Origin: Dipodascopsis uninucleata var. uninucleata
Lineage: Eukaryota; Ascomycota; Lipomycetes; Lipomycetales; Lipomycetaceae
Length of the DNA: 64,000 bases
Direction of reading: 5' to 3'
Assembly: GCA_030568195.1 (NCBI GenBank)
Contig: JAJLTO010000010.1
Coordinates: 449,001 to 513,000 of the forward strand
The notes beneath the pieces are model-generated. The model was given only the letters and a program-made list of their open reading frames with translations. It was not told the DNA's origin and did not search any database. The position numbers and the translations under genes are program-made. Below, piece after piece: positions 42,726-53,599 of this stretch; the stretch's first letter is position 1, and each line of letters begins with the position of its first letter.

Positions 42726-44605
42726 TCAATCGGCGTCATCATCGCCATCTTCAATCTCAGGGTCGTCATCATCGTCATCAAAAATTTCATATTCGTCAGC
42801 ATCGTCAATGGGACCCCCTATAAGTGTTACCCAAAATCATTAGCTATAAAGTAGGCTAAAAACCTAATAGTATAATATCCACCGATTACCTTCATTATCT
42901 TCTTGTTGCAAGATGCCCAGTAGTTGCTGTAAACCTTTTGTAGATCCAGACGCCTCGTTCACAGCCTTCAACATGTCGCGTTCATTTGAACTTAGTTCAG
43001 ACTTATTTGATGTCTCCGAAACAGCTTTAACGCTATCTTTACCCTTATTGCTGCTGTCTACTTCAATGATCATTGCATTTGTGGCCATGTCATCGTCACT
43101 TTCTTCCTCAATGATTTTGGATAGTTCCATTTGACTAATTGGCAAGTCACTCCATAAGGCTTTAAGCTTAAGGCGCATGATCCTCCTTACCTTTGACATC
43201 GTTGACGCTTTATACCAACCATCCTTTTCATCAACAGTGTCTCGCAGTTCGCTTTGCTCGAGTAATGAAACAATTACGGGATCTGTTATGTCACAGAGTT
43301 GGAAACTTCGAGCAATAGGTAAATGTGTTCCATCAAATATATACGATGGAAAGTCTGAACTTTTATTTATATCCTCTCCGCCTTCTGCCTTTACATCTGA
43401 CTTTGCTAGACGTGAAGTATTAGATTCTAATATCTCTTCTTCCTTTGGCGATATTCTGAAATATTCCGTCTGGTAAATTCGTAACTCAGGTACTTTTCTT
43501 GGATCAATGCCGTATTTTGTATATGTAGCACGCCATGGTCCACTTTTCCAAGTAAATGCTACATACGGCAGTGCGTATTTAACGTGTGAGCTCCATAGAT
43601 GTCGCCATTTTTCTGGTAGTGCTCCCTCTTCAAGAGCCCTCCTTGTCCATATTGGACGCTCATTGAACTTTTGTTCGAGGACGCTAATGATCTCGGGAAG
43701 TTTTGAATCTCTTGCTGGTGCTTTCAAGTTCTTCTCTGGATACTTCGCGTCTGGTACTGCTGTATCCGCCCATCGTACCACAATAGAGAATAAACGTTGA
43801 GCCACTGATCTATTGATCAACTTTGTGTTTCCAGTATCGTCTGTAACAGCTGTTACTGCCGGATTTTGGCGATATCCATAGTCAAATGGAACAGTGATCC
43901 GGGAAAATCGAGGAGGAGGAGGAATATCCAAGGACTTTGATTCATCATCCGTCCGAGACGATGAAAAATTCAGTTTCTGTAATTCTTCCAGACTACCCAC
44001 AAACATACTGTTCTGCAAACGCTGAATAAACTGCGAGTTTGCGGTACTATACTGAAAATCGGCCATTTCTGTTCAAAATATCATAGCAATGCCATTTGGA
44101 GAAGTCAGTCATCGGGCAACTAGCAATAGAATTAAAACATCCACTCACCTCTAAATCTCACAGAACAATCAATCACAGCACATGGTTTTGTAGTATATTC
44201 ATTTGGATGCGCAGCTAGCACTTTGTGTAGATCTCCGTTATACTCCTTCAACCAGGCCTTCTTCACGCGTACAGCTAGAACGACTGAATGTGCTGAAGTA
44301 TTTGCTCTTGATGTTATCGAGTGAGCAAATCGATCTTCCGGTCTCAAACACAATTCCAGACTCTCCTTTCCATCTGATCTTATGGTCTACATATGCATCA
44401 AGCAGCTATCAGCTCTAAATCTTGTTTCAGACTGAAATACTTATCATGTCTTAAGACTGTGATCTATATTCATCACAAAAGCCAACGTTTTTCTTACCTT
44501 TCGTAGCGCATCAGTGCCACCAAGTGTCTCTATCGCTCGATCAACATTCTTCACCACCGCGGGATGCTCTATACATGTCCAGCGAGGCTGTCTGTTTAAT
44601 GACAT
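42726..44605 (-). CDS. TFC1: TFIIIC subunit Tfc1 (tau95/GTF3C5), four exons
   Basis: Exons 44605-44498, 44386-44149, 44068-42890 and 42817-42726; introns of 111, 80 and 72 nt open with GTAAGA, GTGAGT and GTAATC. The phases agree and give 538 residues. The N-terminus (RWTCIEHPAVVKNVDRAIETLGG) and LELCLRPEDRFAHS are the tau95 dimerisation block. MADFQYSTANSQF, DYGYRQNPAV and the segment ERPIWTRRAL..LPYVAFTWKSGPWRATYTKYG..DPRKVPELRIYQTEYFR are the DNA-binding domain core. The last exon encodes a purely acidic tail, as in Tfc1 of other fungi. Tfc1 sits in the tauA lobe of TFIIIC and contacts the A box of tRNA genes, recruiting RNA polymerase III. A tRNA gene that would use it lies at 52887. Start ATG 44605 gives the conserved N-terminus. 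Confidence 0.93.
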
Positions 44606-44947
44606 ACTATATATGATAATTAATGTATCTGATCGTTCGGCCTTGTAAATAGTATATGAATCAACACGCGCGATTGAACGTGTTGCGAATTGATACCCTA
44701 ATCCATGTATAATCCGCCACGGCTGTGGTGTGAGGAGCAGGGAGGAGGAAAAGGTTGACTGAGGCAAGGAAAAATCACTTATTATAGAGAGGGAGAATAA
44801 GGACCACCAAAGAAATATTAGGCGGCTGATTCATCAATTTATCATCGGCAGACATTAAGATTGATCCTTGAAGGACTATATCTCTGGGTAGAGTGCGTAT
44901 TGATTTAATATACACATCTCAGCAGAGAAGGGCCTGGCATATTTGCC
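44606..44947. other. Divergent promoter between TFC1 and RTS1
   Basis: Only 342 bases separate the two divergent start codons, so the promoter and 5' leaders are shared or overlapping. No coding sequence is seen. Confidence 0.6.
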
Positions 44948-47113
44948 ATGAAGAGCTTGAAACAGCGCATGGTAAGTGATTTTTTATTTGGTGGAGGACC
45001 AGGAAACGTAGGTCTGCTTGAGCCATCAGTGATGATTGAAGAGTGCCAAGGAATGAAAGTAGATGTATCTATAGATTCTAAGGAAATAAATGTAAACAAT
45101 CGATGGATGGGCTAACTAGAGCAGCTCTCTCGGTCGCGGAATAATCACGACTCGTCGAACTCGCAGCCATCAGGCGGGTCCGGCAAAGGAGGAGCAGGCA
45201 ATTCACAGAGCGGCCAATCGGTGTCTAGCTCAAAAAATAACAAAAGAGATCTCAGTAACATAAGTCTAACTGGATCGCGGTCATCGACGTCGAAAGATGA
45301 GAAATCAAAGCAACAATCATCGTCATCGCAGTCTAAACCGATGGTAGGAGGACAGGGAGCTCCAGCGCCCAGTGCAGCGGAGATAATAACAATACCAACA
45401 GGAAGTACAACAGGAAGTACAACAGGATCGGGATCGCCCTCGCTTTTGAATTCCTCGCCAGGTTTTCTCTCGTCACCAATAGCTGGTGTTACTACAGCAC
45501 CATTGTCACTTTCAGGAACAACAACGCCGCCTGGAGGAGGTATGGTCGGTTCACCGGGAGGTATTGGTGGTATACCGTCAGTGCAGCTCAACCAAGCGAT
45601 GCATCCAGGAAATGCAATTTCTGGAACTATGGTAGGAGCTACGGATAGTTCGCTGTTGAATGGTTTATCGGCTGTAAACCATGTTCCTCCGCCTGGTGCT
45701 ACGGAAACGATGCCAGGAGATCTTTCTGCTCCTCGCCATGCGTCTGCCCAACGATCACCAACTTTTGATCGATTAAAAGGTGGCATCACGGATGAACTAG
45801 CGACACCAGCTCGACGACATCATTCTTCCAGGTTTGAAATATCTGCTAAGCGAGAATTAGATAAACTTCCAGGATTTCATGAAGTACCGCCTTCAAGTCG
45901 ACAAGAGCTCTTCTTCCAAAAAATCGAACAGTGCAATGTTATGTTTGACTTTTCAGATCCATCATCCGACATACGATCTAAAGAGGTGAAGCGGATGGCA
46001 CTGAACGAACTTTTCGACTTTGTATCAACAACGAGAATGACTTTCACTGAGCAAATGTATGCCAGTGTTGTCGACATGTTTGCACGCAATCTCTTTAGAC
46101 CGATACCGCCTCCTGTAAATCCAGTCGGCGATATATACGATCCTGATGAGGATGAGCCAGTGCTAGAAGTTGCATGGCCTCATATGCAGCTGGTATATGA
46201 TTTCTTCTTGAAATTCATAGAATCTCCGGATTTTCAACACAGTATTGCAAAGTCATATATTGATCACCATTTCGTTCAGCAGTTGTTGGAGTTGTTTGAC
46301 ACAGAGGATCCTAGAGAACGTGACTGCTTGAAGACAACGTTACATAGGATATACGGGAAATTTTTGAATTTACGTTCGTTTATCAGAAGATGCATGAATA
46401 ATATTTTTTTCCAGTTTCTTTATGAGACTGGCCGGTTTAACGGCATTGCAGAGCTTCTAGAAATTTTGGGTAGTATTATTAACGGATTTGCTCTCCCTCT
46501 TAAAGAAGAGCATAAAATATTTCTAAGTAGGGCACTTATACCTTTACATAAAGCTAAATCAATCAGTTTGTATCATCCTCAGTTGGCGTATTGTATCGTG
46601 CAGTTTATTGATAAAGATCATACATTGACAGAGGAGGTTGTCTTGGGACTTTTACGGTATTGGCCAAAAGTAAACAGTCCGAAGGAAGTGATGTTTCTAA
46701 ACGAGATTGAAGATATATTTGAAGTCCTTGAACCGTCGGAATTTTTGAAAATCCAAATTCCTTTGTTTCAGCAACTTGCTAAATGTGTCTCTAGCCAACA
46801 TTTCCAAGTTGCCGAGAGAGCTCTTTACTTCTGGAGTAATGAATATTTTGTTTCTCTCGTTAGTGAAAATATTGAGACTATAATGCCAATTATGTTCTCT
46901 GCACTCTATAAGAACTCGCATGGCCATTGGAATCGCACTATCCACACGATGGTGTACAATGCGATGAAGATGTTCACTGAACTTAATCCAACTTTGTTCC
47001 AAGAGTGTTTGGTGCTATATAATGAAACGGAAGAAAAAGCAGAGGAACGCGAAGAGACTCGACAAATGGCATGGAAACAATTAGAGGAGAGCGCTAAACT
47101 GAATGTCACCTAA
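44948..47113 (+). CDS. RTS1: PP2A regulatory subunit B56 family, Rts1/Par1-like, two exons
   Basis: Exons 44948-44971 and 45125-47113 around a 153-nt intron (GTAAGT, CTAAC then CAG) give 670 residues. The 24-base first exon encodes MKSLKQRM, and the joint yields [14 protein letters not shown], the same type of start as yeast Rts1 and S. pombe Par1. A Ser/Gly/Pro-rich region runs to about residue 210. The B56 HEAT-repeat domain follows, with [76 protein letters not shown] and the [16 protein letters not shown] block. B56 subunits direct PP2A to substrates in cell-cycle, centromere-cohesion and stress pathways. The C-terminal extension found in S. cerevisiae is absent. A 214-codon minus-strand frame over the N-terminal region is an antisense shadow. 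Confidence 0.95.
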
Positions 47114-48243
47114 AATAAGGTAGATCATTAACTGTTGGATATGTTATTCTGAATACATCTCTTTATTTCCTAATGTCGCATTGGTACTTTCGTCAAAATT
47201 CAAAATTATGGATACATACATACATTTGTGAATATATATATATATATGTTAGTGATATATATGTTCAATCGTTGCCTTATCTAGTTTATTCTATATTTTT
47301 TATTTCATTAGCCGAGATTGCGGTCTATCTTTGTCTTTTTTATCTTTCTCTCCTTTAGGTATCTTTTACTTCTATATTTCATTTTAACAAGCAGGCAATA
47401 AATTAAATATGATTTCAAATTCTTTATTGAACAATTTATTGAGAGGCAGTTGTTGTCTTGATCTAGTGAACTTCGTGTTTTTACTATACGATTTCAGTTC
47501 AATCTTTCACAGTCTTATCTATATAAATATTTCCTCATATATACTCTCTAGTCACATGAATTTTTGTGGTTTTTGATTGCTTTTTCATTATGTTGTGTTA
47601 TTTATGTAAAGGCTCTTTACCGTTCTATAAAATCTTCCTGTTCTTATAATAATAGTCTGTAGAATTGAAAAGAGGAATGAAAGTTTAAGTCAAATAATTA
47701 TCTTTTTTATAGAAGTATAAGAATAAGATATATACAGGACGAATGCATTCATGTAAGTTTGATAGTACTATACGTTCATGGCTGTATCATTTCGCCTCCG
47801 CGTACGCGTACAAGAGTACTATTTCTTTTCACGGAGCATAGTCATGATTATACAGAGTAACATGGACCAATTAGTTAATCAATGATCGATAAAGAGTATA
47901 AATATAACTTTTGTCTCTATATATTTTCAAGATTTCACTGCTTCGGTTATTGTGTACTATTTTTATCTATAGCGTCAGTTCTATTGATCTACGAACAGTT
48001 ATCTAAAACATTGCTTTATAATGCTGTTTATCATGTACTGTCTCAAACGATGCGGCTTGCCTATTATTTTACGTTTTTCTATACTCGGAAAGTTCAATAA
48101 TTTCTACAATACTTTTTTACAATATAAACAGCTATATGCATAGCGAAAAATTGGTTAAAAACTCAAGTTTTCGCTCCGCCTATAACTATTACGAAAAAAT
48201 TTAAAGAAACTCTTTAAAAAATCATATTACACTAACATATAGT
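47114..48243. other. Convergent AT-rich spacer
   Basis: The 3' flanks of RTS1 (+) and the sugar transporter (-) meet here. The DNA is strongly AT-rich, with TATATA runs near 47238. No gene is recognised. Confidence 0.6.
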
Positions 48244-49809
48244 TTAAACCACTTCATCATGATGTGTTTCAGCACCCTTGGAAGGTAGCCAAGCACTGGC
48301 AGACGCTTCGGGACCATCAAATACTTCAGCCACCTCTTCAAGAGTTCGTCCTCTAGTTTCAGGAAAGAAAAAGAATACAAAAATACCCTCTCCGGCGATA
48401 ATGCAACAGTAAACAATATAATATTTCCAATTAATTGCGTCCATTGCAATTGAGTTGACATAACCATTATAGAGTGAAGTACAACCATTCATGAGCTGTG
48501 TAATTGCCATGCCCTTGGAACGTAAGTAGTATGGCAAAACTTCAGTTAGATACAAGTATGGCAAACCCATAAGACCAATATTATAAGCAAAATTGTACAG
48601 AAAGATCATAGCCAAAACGCCGCGGCCCAGCGATGGATCCTCGAAGTTCCTCTCTTGATTTATAGCAGAGAGTACTGTCCAAATCACATAGGTGATGGTC
48701 ATTAAAGTCGTAGATGTCAGAAACACTTGTCTCCTTCCAAATTTCGGGATTATGGGCGTAAGTATTATAGTAATACCGAAATTATAGATCATCAATCCTC
48801 CATTTATAATAAGTTGTTGTGACGAGGAGGTGATACCAATTGAGTTGAGAACAAGCGCGAGATAGTATGACACAAGACCATTACCAGACATCTGTTGCAT
48901 AAAAGGTACCGCCACGGTAATCAAAAGTCGCCTACTGTTAGGCTTCTTGAAGAAAGCTGCATATGAAACAGTTTTTTGAGATTTTTCAAACTGTATAGCA
49001 GCAATGATTTCAGCCATTTCGAAATCAACAAGAGGTGATCTTTCATCACCATCAGCATGATATTTCACTAGGATCTTTCTTGCCTCGCTGATTTTGTCTT
49101 TGAATATAAGATATCTTGGGGACTCAGGAACAAAGTAGATCATACACAACTGGATGACGGGGAAAAATGCCTGTAGCAAAGAAGGAATACGCCAAGACCA
49201 ATCTGTATCACCCATCCAGTATGTACCATAAGTGATCCAAGCGGCAAGTACTGCACCTGAGTACCACATAATATTATATGAGGTAGTTACGATACCACGA
49301 TGCGTTGGATAAGTAAGTTCAGAAAGTAGGGTGGGAGACGGGTTGACCGAAATAGAACATCCGAAACCAATAATCAGTCTAGCCGCGAAGAACATACCAT
49401 ATGAGTTTGCTGCAGCTTGTATGGCTGCAGCTACGATCACTAAAGAAGCACCGACTGCAATACCTGCCCTCCTTCCAAATCTGTCAGAGATGTATCCTCC
49501 AGGAATAAATGCCAATATTTGACCGAAGGTTGGTGCAGCAGATAGATGACCAAGACGATATCCCGTAGGATGCTTGAAATAGTCTTGCCATTGGCTTTGA
49601 GACTGAAGTCCATTCAACATAGAACCATCGTATCCGACAGTTGTCGAACTCATAATAGGACAGAGCAAGAGCAGATTAAGCAACAATAAGTTGCGTCTCT
49701 TATACCATGGTTTATCTGAAGCTGGTAAAACATCTTCAAGCCTTGTATGCTCCTGCGTATTGCCCGTCTTTGGACCACTTGTGAGATCATCTAGTTCTAG
49801 TTTGCTCAT
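48244..49809 (-). CDS. MFS sugar transporter, lactose-permease/hexose-transporter type
   Basis: A 521-residue protein of the major facilitator superfamily, sugar porter family, with about 12 hydrophobic segments. Signature motifs are GYISDRFGRRAG (loop 2-3), RLIIGFG, PESPRYLIFK after helix 6, PFMQQMSGNGLVSYY in helix 7 and PETRGRTLEEVAEVF at the end of helix 12. The N-terminal part (NLLLLNLLLLCPIMSSTTVGYDGSMLNGLQS) is typical of fungal lactose-permease-like porters of the Lac12 group, whose members carry many different sugars, so the substrate is unknown. The ATG at 49809 (MSKLELDD) is the first real ATG; the frame upstream has only a TTG. The gene runs divergently from IDH2, about 830 bases away. 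Confidence 0.9.
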   Translation of the reverse strand: MSKLELDDLTSGPKTGNTQEHTRLEDVLPASDKPWYKRRNLLLLNLLLLCPIMSSTTVGYDGSMLNGLQSQSQWQDYFKHPTGYRLGHLSAAPTFGQILAFIPGGYISDRFGRRAGIAVGASLVIVAAAIQAAANSYGMFFAARLIIGFGCSISVNPSPTLLSELTYPTHRGIVTTSYNIMWYSGAVLAAWITYGTYWMGDTDWSWRIPSLLQAFFPVIQLCMIYFVPESPRYLIFKDKISEARKILVKYHADGDERSPLVDFEMAEIIAAIQFEKSQKTVSYAAFFKKPNSRRLLITVAVPFMQQMSGNGLVSYYLALVLNSIGITSSSQQLIINGGLMIYNFGITIILTPIIPKFGRRQVFLTSTTLMTITYVIWTVLSAINQERNFEDPSLGRGVLAMIFLYNFAYNIGLMGLPYLYLTEVLPYYLRSKGMAITQLMNGCTSLYNGYVNSIAMDAINWKYYIVYCCIIAGEGIFVFFFFPETRGRTLEEVAEVFDGPEASASAWLPSKGAETHHDEVV

Positions 49810-50637
49810 CTTTATTGATAGATCAATATGAAGTATGTTGATTTTTGACAAGTGCTAAACATCCATTTTATATTCGGGCCTTCAGGGCCTCTACGACCAC
49901 TTGTATTTAACTCATTTTTTCGATTTCAGAGGTAAATGTCTGTTTGCTTGGTGAGTTTCGCAAACGTAAGTCTGGAACATTTTGAGAATGTGGGGTATCT
50001 CACACGTTCAGTCCTAATTGACTGTTCCGCGGATGTACATTTTTGTGTGAAGCTTCGAAATATCCACGGAAAGGGTCTCGTGGTCAGATACGGGTAGCAT
50101 TGTATGCAAATAAATAGTATGTATGAAATACCCGGAAACAAAGTCAAGATGACAATAAATAGGCTATAAGTCTATTTAATTAATGCGGGGAGTGGATAAA
50201 TTGCTTTGTTCTTATTGTATATCATCGCGAGGTTCGACTAGTAATTAAGCTTGAGAATTAACCTTCTTCGAGGTAAGGTATTTGTACTAGTGAGCACCAT
50301 TTATCAGGTGATCTATGTGGTGACAGTTATGGTCAATATCACGTGACATATATCTTACTCTTCAGGTTCCGATAGATTCACCGAGACTAACTCAGTTGGG
50401 CTAGAACATTACATAATATGTGACAAATTGGGATAGCAATTTGATTGGCTAGAACGGAAATTTGCTTGCGCTTTTTCCAGCGCCGCTCTAGGCCGTAAAC
50501 ATTATAGGTTTACCGAGTGTAAAAAGTCCTTTCTCGTTTTCTTCGATTCTGAGATTTTTTGTTTCTTCTTTCCTAAAAGTCGCTGTACAGATATATATTA
50601 TATATCAGTATATTATATATAACAGATAGAAGTGAAA
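49810..50637. other. Divergent promoter between sugar transporter and IDH2
   Basis: About 830 bases between divergent starts. It contains an inverted CCAAT box at 50444-50448 and a stretch of TATATA repeats at about 50590-50622, close to the IDH2 ATG. No coding sequence is seen. Confidence 0.6.
50444..50448 (-). promoter_or_regulatory. CCAAT box upstream of IDH2
   Basis: ATTGG on the plus strand, in the context TTTGATTGGCTAG, lies about 190 bases upstream of the IDH2 ATG. In S. cerevisiae the CCAAT-binding Hap2/3/4/5 complex activates TCA-cycle genes including IDH1/IDH2, so a HAP site is plausible here. The motif is short. Confidence 0.45.
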
Positions 50638-52375
50638 ATGCTTGCCCGTCCGATCTACCGTTCTGCCTCGCTGGCTAGACCTTCTCGTTTTGCTACCCAG
50701 GTATGTAAAGATAATTCTGGTTTTGCTCCGTTCGGTTACTGGTGGATGATGAATATGATCGCAAAAACATGAGTCTTCGGATCAATGAGGCTACATGACA
50801 AGCGAGTCAATTGATAAAGCAACATGTTGGATATCTAAGGTGATGCACATTGAGTACCTGAGAGTACTCTGCAGAAATGTATTTGACTTCGAGACTATGC
50901 AGACATGCTAAAAATGTTCCGGCATTTTTGAAAGTCGTTCGTTCGTAGTGTACTATTGCCTGAAGGATTTGATAAACTAGAATTATATTGGATAAAGGAT
51001 TACAAAATTAACTGTTATTAACACAATATTCTGTTTCTTTACTATAGATCGCTCGACGACACTCATCTAATGTTGCTGAGTTCAAGGGAAAGCCAAATAG
51101 CGATGTACGTTAGATATTGTTTTGAATATGTTAACCTGAGTGTGTCCATCTGTGTAGTCGCAGCATCGCATTTACATAGACGTAAACGAAGACATACGGA
51201 CGAAGGCATACTCTCTTCCAGTAGAGTGTCTAACAAGTTAATTAATTATATAGGGAAAATACACTGTTACTTTGATCGAGGGCGATGGTAGGTTCTTTTA
51301 CTTATTTCACGTCAATTGATGATTTGTCTGAAAGGGCATGAACGTCAATCTTCAGTATAATATGAATTTACATGACTAACGAAACAAATTCGCTTCATGA
51401 AAAGGTATTGGTATTGAGATTTCTGCTGCTGTTAAGGATATCTACGCTGCCGCTAAGGTTCCTATTGTGTGGGAGCCAGTAGATGTTACTCCTATTTTGA
51501 AAGATGGCAAGACTGCTATCCCAGATGCCGCTATTCATTCTGTCCGAAAGAATTTGGTTGCCCTCAAGGGACCTCTTGCTACTCCTATTGGTAAGGGTCA
51601 TGTTTCTCTCAACCTGACACTTCGTCGTACTTTTAATCTTTTCGCCAATCTTCGACCATGTAAGTCTGTTGTTGGTTACAAGACTCCTTACGACAACGTT
51701 GATACTGTATTGATCCGTGAGAATACCGAAGGTGAGTATTCTGGTATTGAGCATGTCGTTGTTGATGGTGTTGTTCAGTCCATCAAGCTTATCACCCGCC
51801 CGGCTTGTGAGCGTGTCATCCGATATGCTTTCCAGCACGCCAGATCGACCGGTAAGCCTAAGGTTTTGGTTGTTCACAAGGCTACCATTATGAAAATGTC
51901 CGATGGTCTCTTCCTTAACACTGCTAAGGAAATTGCTAAGGAGTTCCCTGACATCGAGCTTGGTGCTGAGCTTTTGGACAATACTTGCTTGAAGATCGTT
52001 ACCGACCCAGAGCCATATAAGCCAGTTGTCATGGTTATGCCAAATCTGTATGGTGATATTTTGTCTGATATGTGCTCCGGCCTTATTGGTGGTCTTGGTT
52101 TGACTCCATCTGGTAACATGGGTGACGAAGTTTCCATCTTCGAGGCTGTTCACGGTTCCGCTCCAGATATTGCTGGAAAGGGTCTTGCTAATCCAACTGC
52201 ATTGCTTTTGTCCTCCGTGATGATGTTGCGTCATATGAAGCTTGGAGATTTTGCTGACAAGATTGAGAATGCTGTTTTGTCTACAATTGCATCTGGCCCA
52301 CAGAATATTACTCGTGACTTGAAGGGTACTGCTGGAACTCAGCACTTCACCGAGGAAATCATTAAGCGTCTCTAA
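50638..52375 (+). CDS. IDH2: NAD-dependent isocitrate dehydrogenase, catalytic subunit Idh2, four exons
   Basis: Exons 50638-50700, 51048-51104, 51254-51287 and 51405-52375; introns of 347, 149 and 117 nt open with GTATGT, GTACGT and GTAGGT, and the last has a GACTAAC branch site. Phases agree and give 374 residues (yeast Idh2 has 369). A mitochondrial presequence rich in Arg and Ser ([18 protein letters not shown]) leads to [70 protein letters not shown] and [13 protein letters not shown] follow. The SLNLTLRR and KGPLATPIG segments match Idh2 rather than Idh1. The enzyme oxidises isocitrate to 2-oxoglutarate in the mitochondrial matrix, as an octamer with Idh1. Strong codon bias suggests high expression. 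All introns lie within the first 130 codons' worth of sequence, and the large exon is intron-free. Confidence 0.96.
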
Positions 52376-52886
52376 ATTTATTGTAGAGTAAAAATAGGTT
52401 GGTTTCTCAATGTAGAAATCGGCTCCTCTTTACTTCATCCTACTATAATTTAATTTTGTTACTATTATCTTTATTACTATTATTATGTATTTGTCTCTAA
52501 TGATCTCTTTATTCCAATATCTCTACCCATCAATAGAGGTCTGCGGACATTATATGAACAGTTAGATATTATAATGGAGCCTTTTTGCCGTTAAGATATG
52601 AAACTCTGTAGTATTTATGTTAAGACGCCAATGGAATATAGTAAGTATGAGTGAGCTTGCTCTATGTGCCACAAAAATAGATTGTCTCTCTATAAAGCAA
52701 AATTGAATGCGAGCATATTTGATTCTTGAATATTCATTTAGATTAGAGTAAGATACACTACTCTACCATGTTTAAAACATTTTGATCTCTATGTTTGGCT
52801 TGTTCTAAGATAAGAGACATTGAGTTTACGTTTAAACTCGGAATTGCTGTGTAGATTGAGCATTAATGGTTTGGCTTTCAACTATT
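52376..52886. other. 3' flank of IDH2
   Basis: AT-rich DNA between IDH2 and the tRNA gene. No other gene is seen. Confidence 0.6.
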
Positions 52887-52960
52887 GGTTCGATGGTCTA
52901 GTTGGTTATGGCATCTGCTTAACACGCAGAACGTCCCCAGTTCGATCCTGGGTCGAATCA
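52887..52960 (+). tRNA. tRNA-Val (anticodon AAC)
   Basis: A 74-base cloverleaf. The acceptor stem GGTTCGA pairs with TCGAATC (one G-T pair), the anticodon stem is TCTGC/GCAGA with the loop TTAACAC, and the T-arm is CCCCAG TTCGATC CTGGG. The A box TGGTCTAGTTGG and the B box GTTCGATCC are intact. No intron is present and CCA is not encoded. The anticodon AAC reads GTT (and GTC after inosine). A run of nine T follows directly, as expected for RNA polymerase III termination. Confidence 0.97.
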
Positions 52961-52964
52961 TAGG

Positions 52965-52973
52965 TTTTTTTTT
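52965..52973 (+). terminator. RNA polymerase III T-run terminator
   Basis: Nine consecutive T begin four bases after the tRNA-Val gene end. Confidence 0.9.
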
Positions 52974-53599
52974 CCAACTGGTTCTGAATACATTTCGTAA
53001 TTCTCGAGTAATACTCAGCTGACATTAATTCTGAGATCTACGAATACAAGACCTCTATTGAATTTTTCTCAATTTTATCATAACAAATAATTCACTGAAT
53101 TCAAGTATGGCTTTCATCGTTTTAGCCATTTCTGAATTTTTGGTGTAGCAGAGAACCAGACTTGTTATCACGCTAGCCCATGTCTCAATGATTTACAGCA
53201 AATCTGCATTGAAATAGCATTATAAAAGAATAGACCATAAGAGAAGTCAGTAAAAGATCCCTTTCGATTATACTAGAGCATTTTAAATGTAAAGACGAAA
53301 GAAAAGATAAATGCGATTCTCCTTATAGAAGCCTTTTGACTTAAAAGCGACCAAATTACTAGATTTTCGTGTAATACTACATATGAGTTCCCTTTCTTAT
53401 AAATAAACATAGAACATCATTGTTTAAGCTGATAATACATTACTAGCAAGTAAGAAAATATAAAAAGAACGATCGCAAATTATCTTGCTAAGTAACATCA
53501 AAAAAAAAAAAATATAATTAACAGAGTATCATACCTGAGTTCGTTCCTAACTCCAAAAGTGAAACTATTTTTTCAATCACCATGAATTCCCGCCGTAAA
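52974..53599. other. Spacer after tRNA-Val
   Basis: AT-rich DNA including the 3' flank of the Zn2Cys6 regulator gene and an A-run near 53501. No gene is seen. Confidence 0.55.

Noticed and set aside
45145-45789. 214-codon minus-strand frame
   Set aside because: Antisense to the Ser/Gly/Pro-rich N-terminal part of the RTS1-like gene; its Pro/Asp-rich content is the mirror of that bias.
51395-52345. 316-codon minus-strand frame
   Set aside because: Antisense to IDH2 exon 4; long because of the codon bias of the highly expressed gene.
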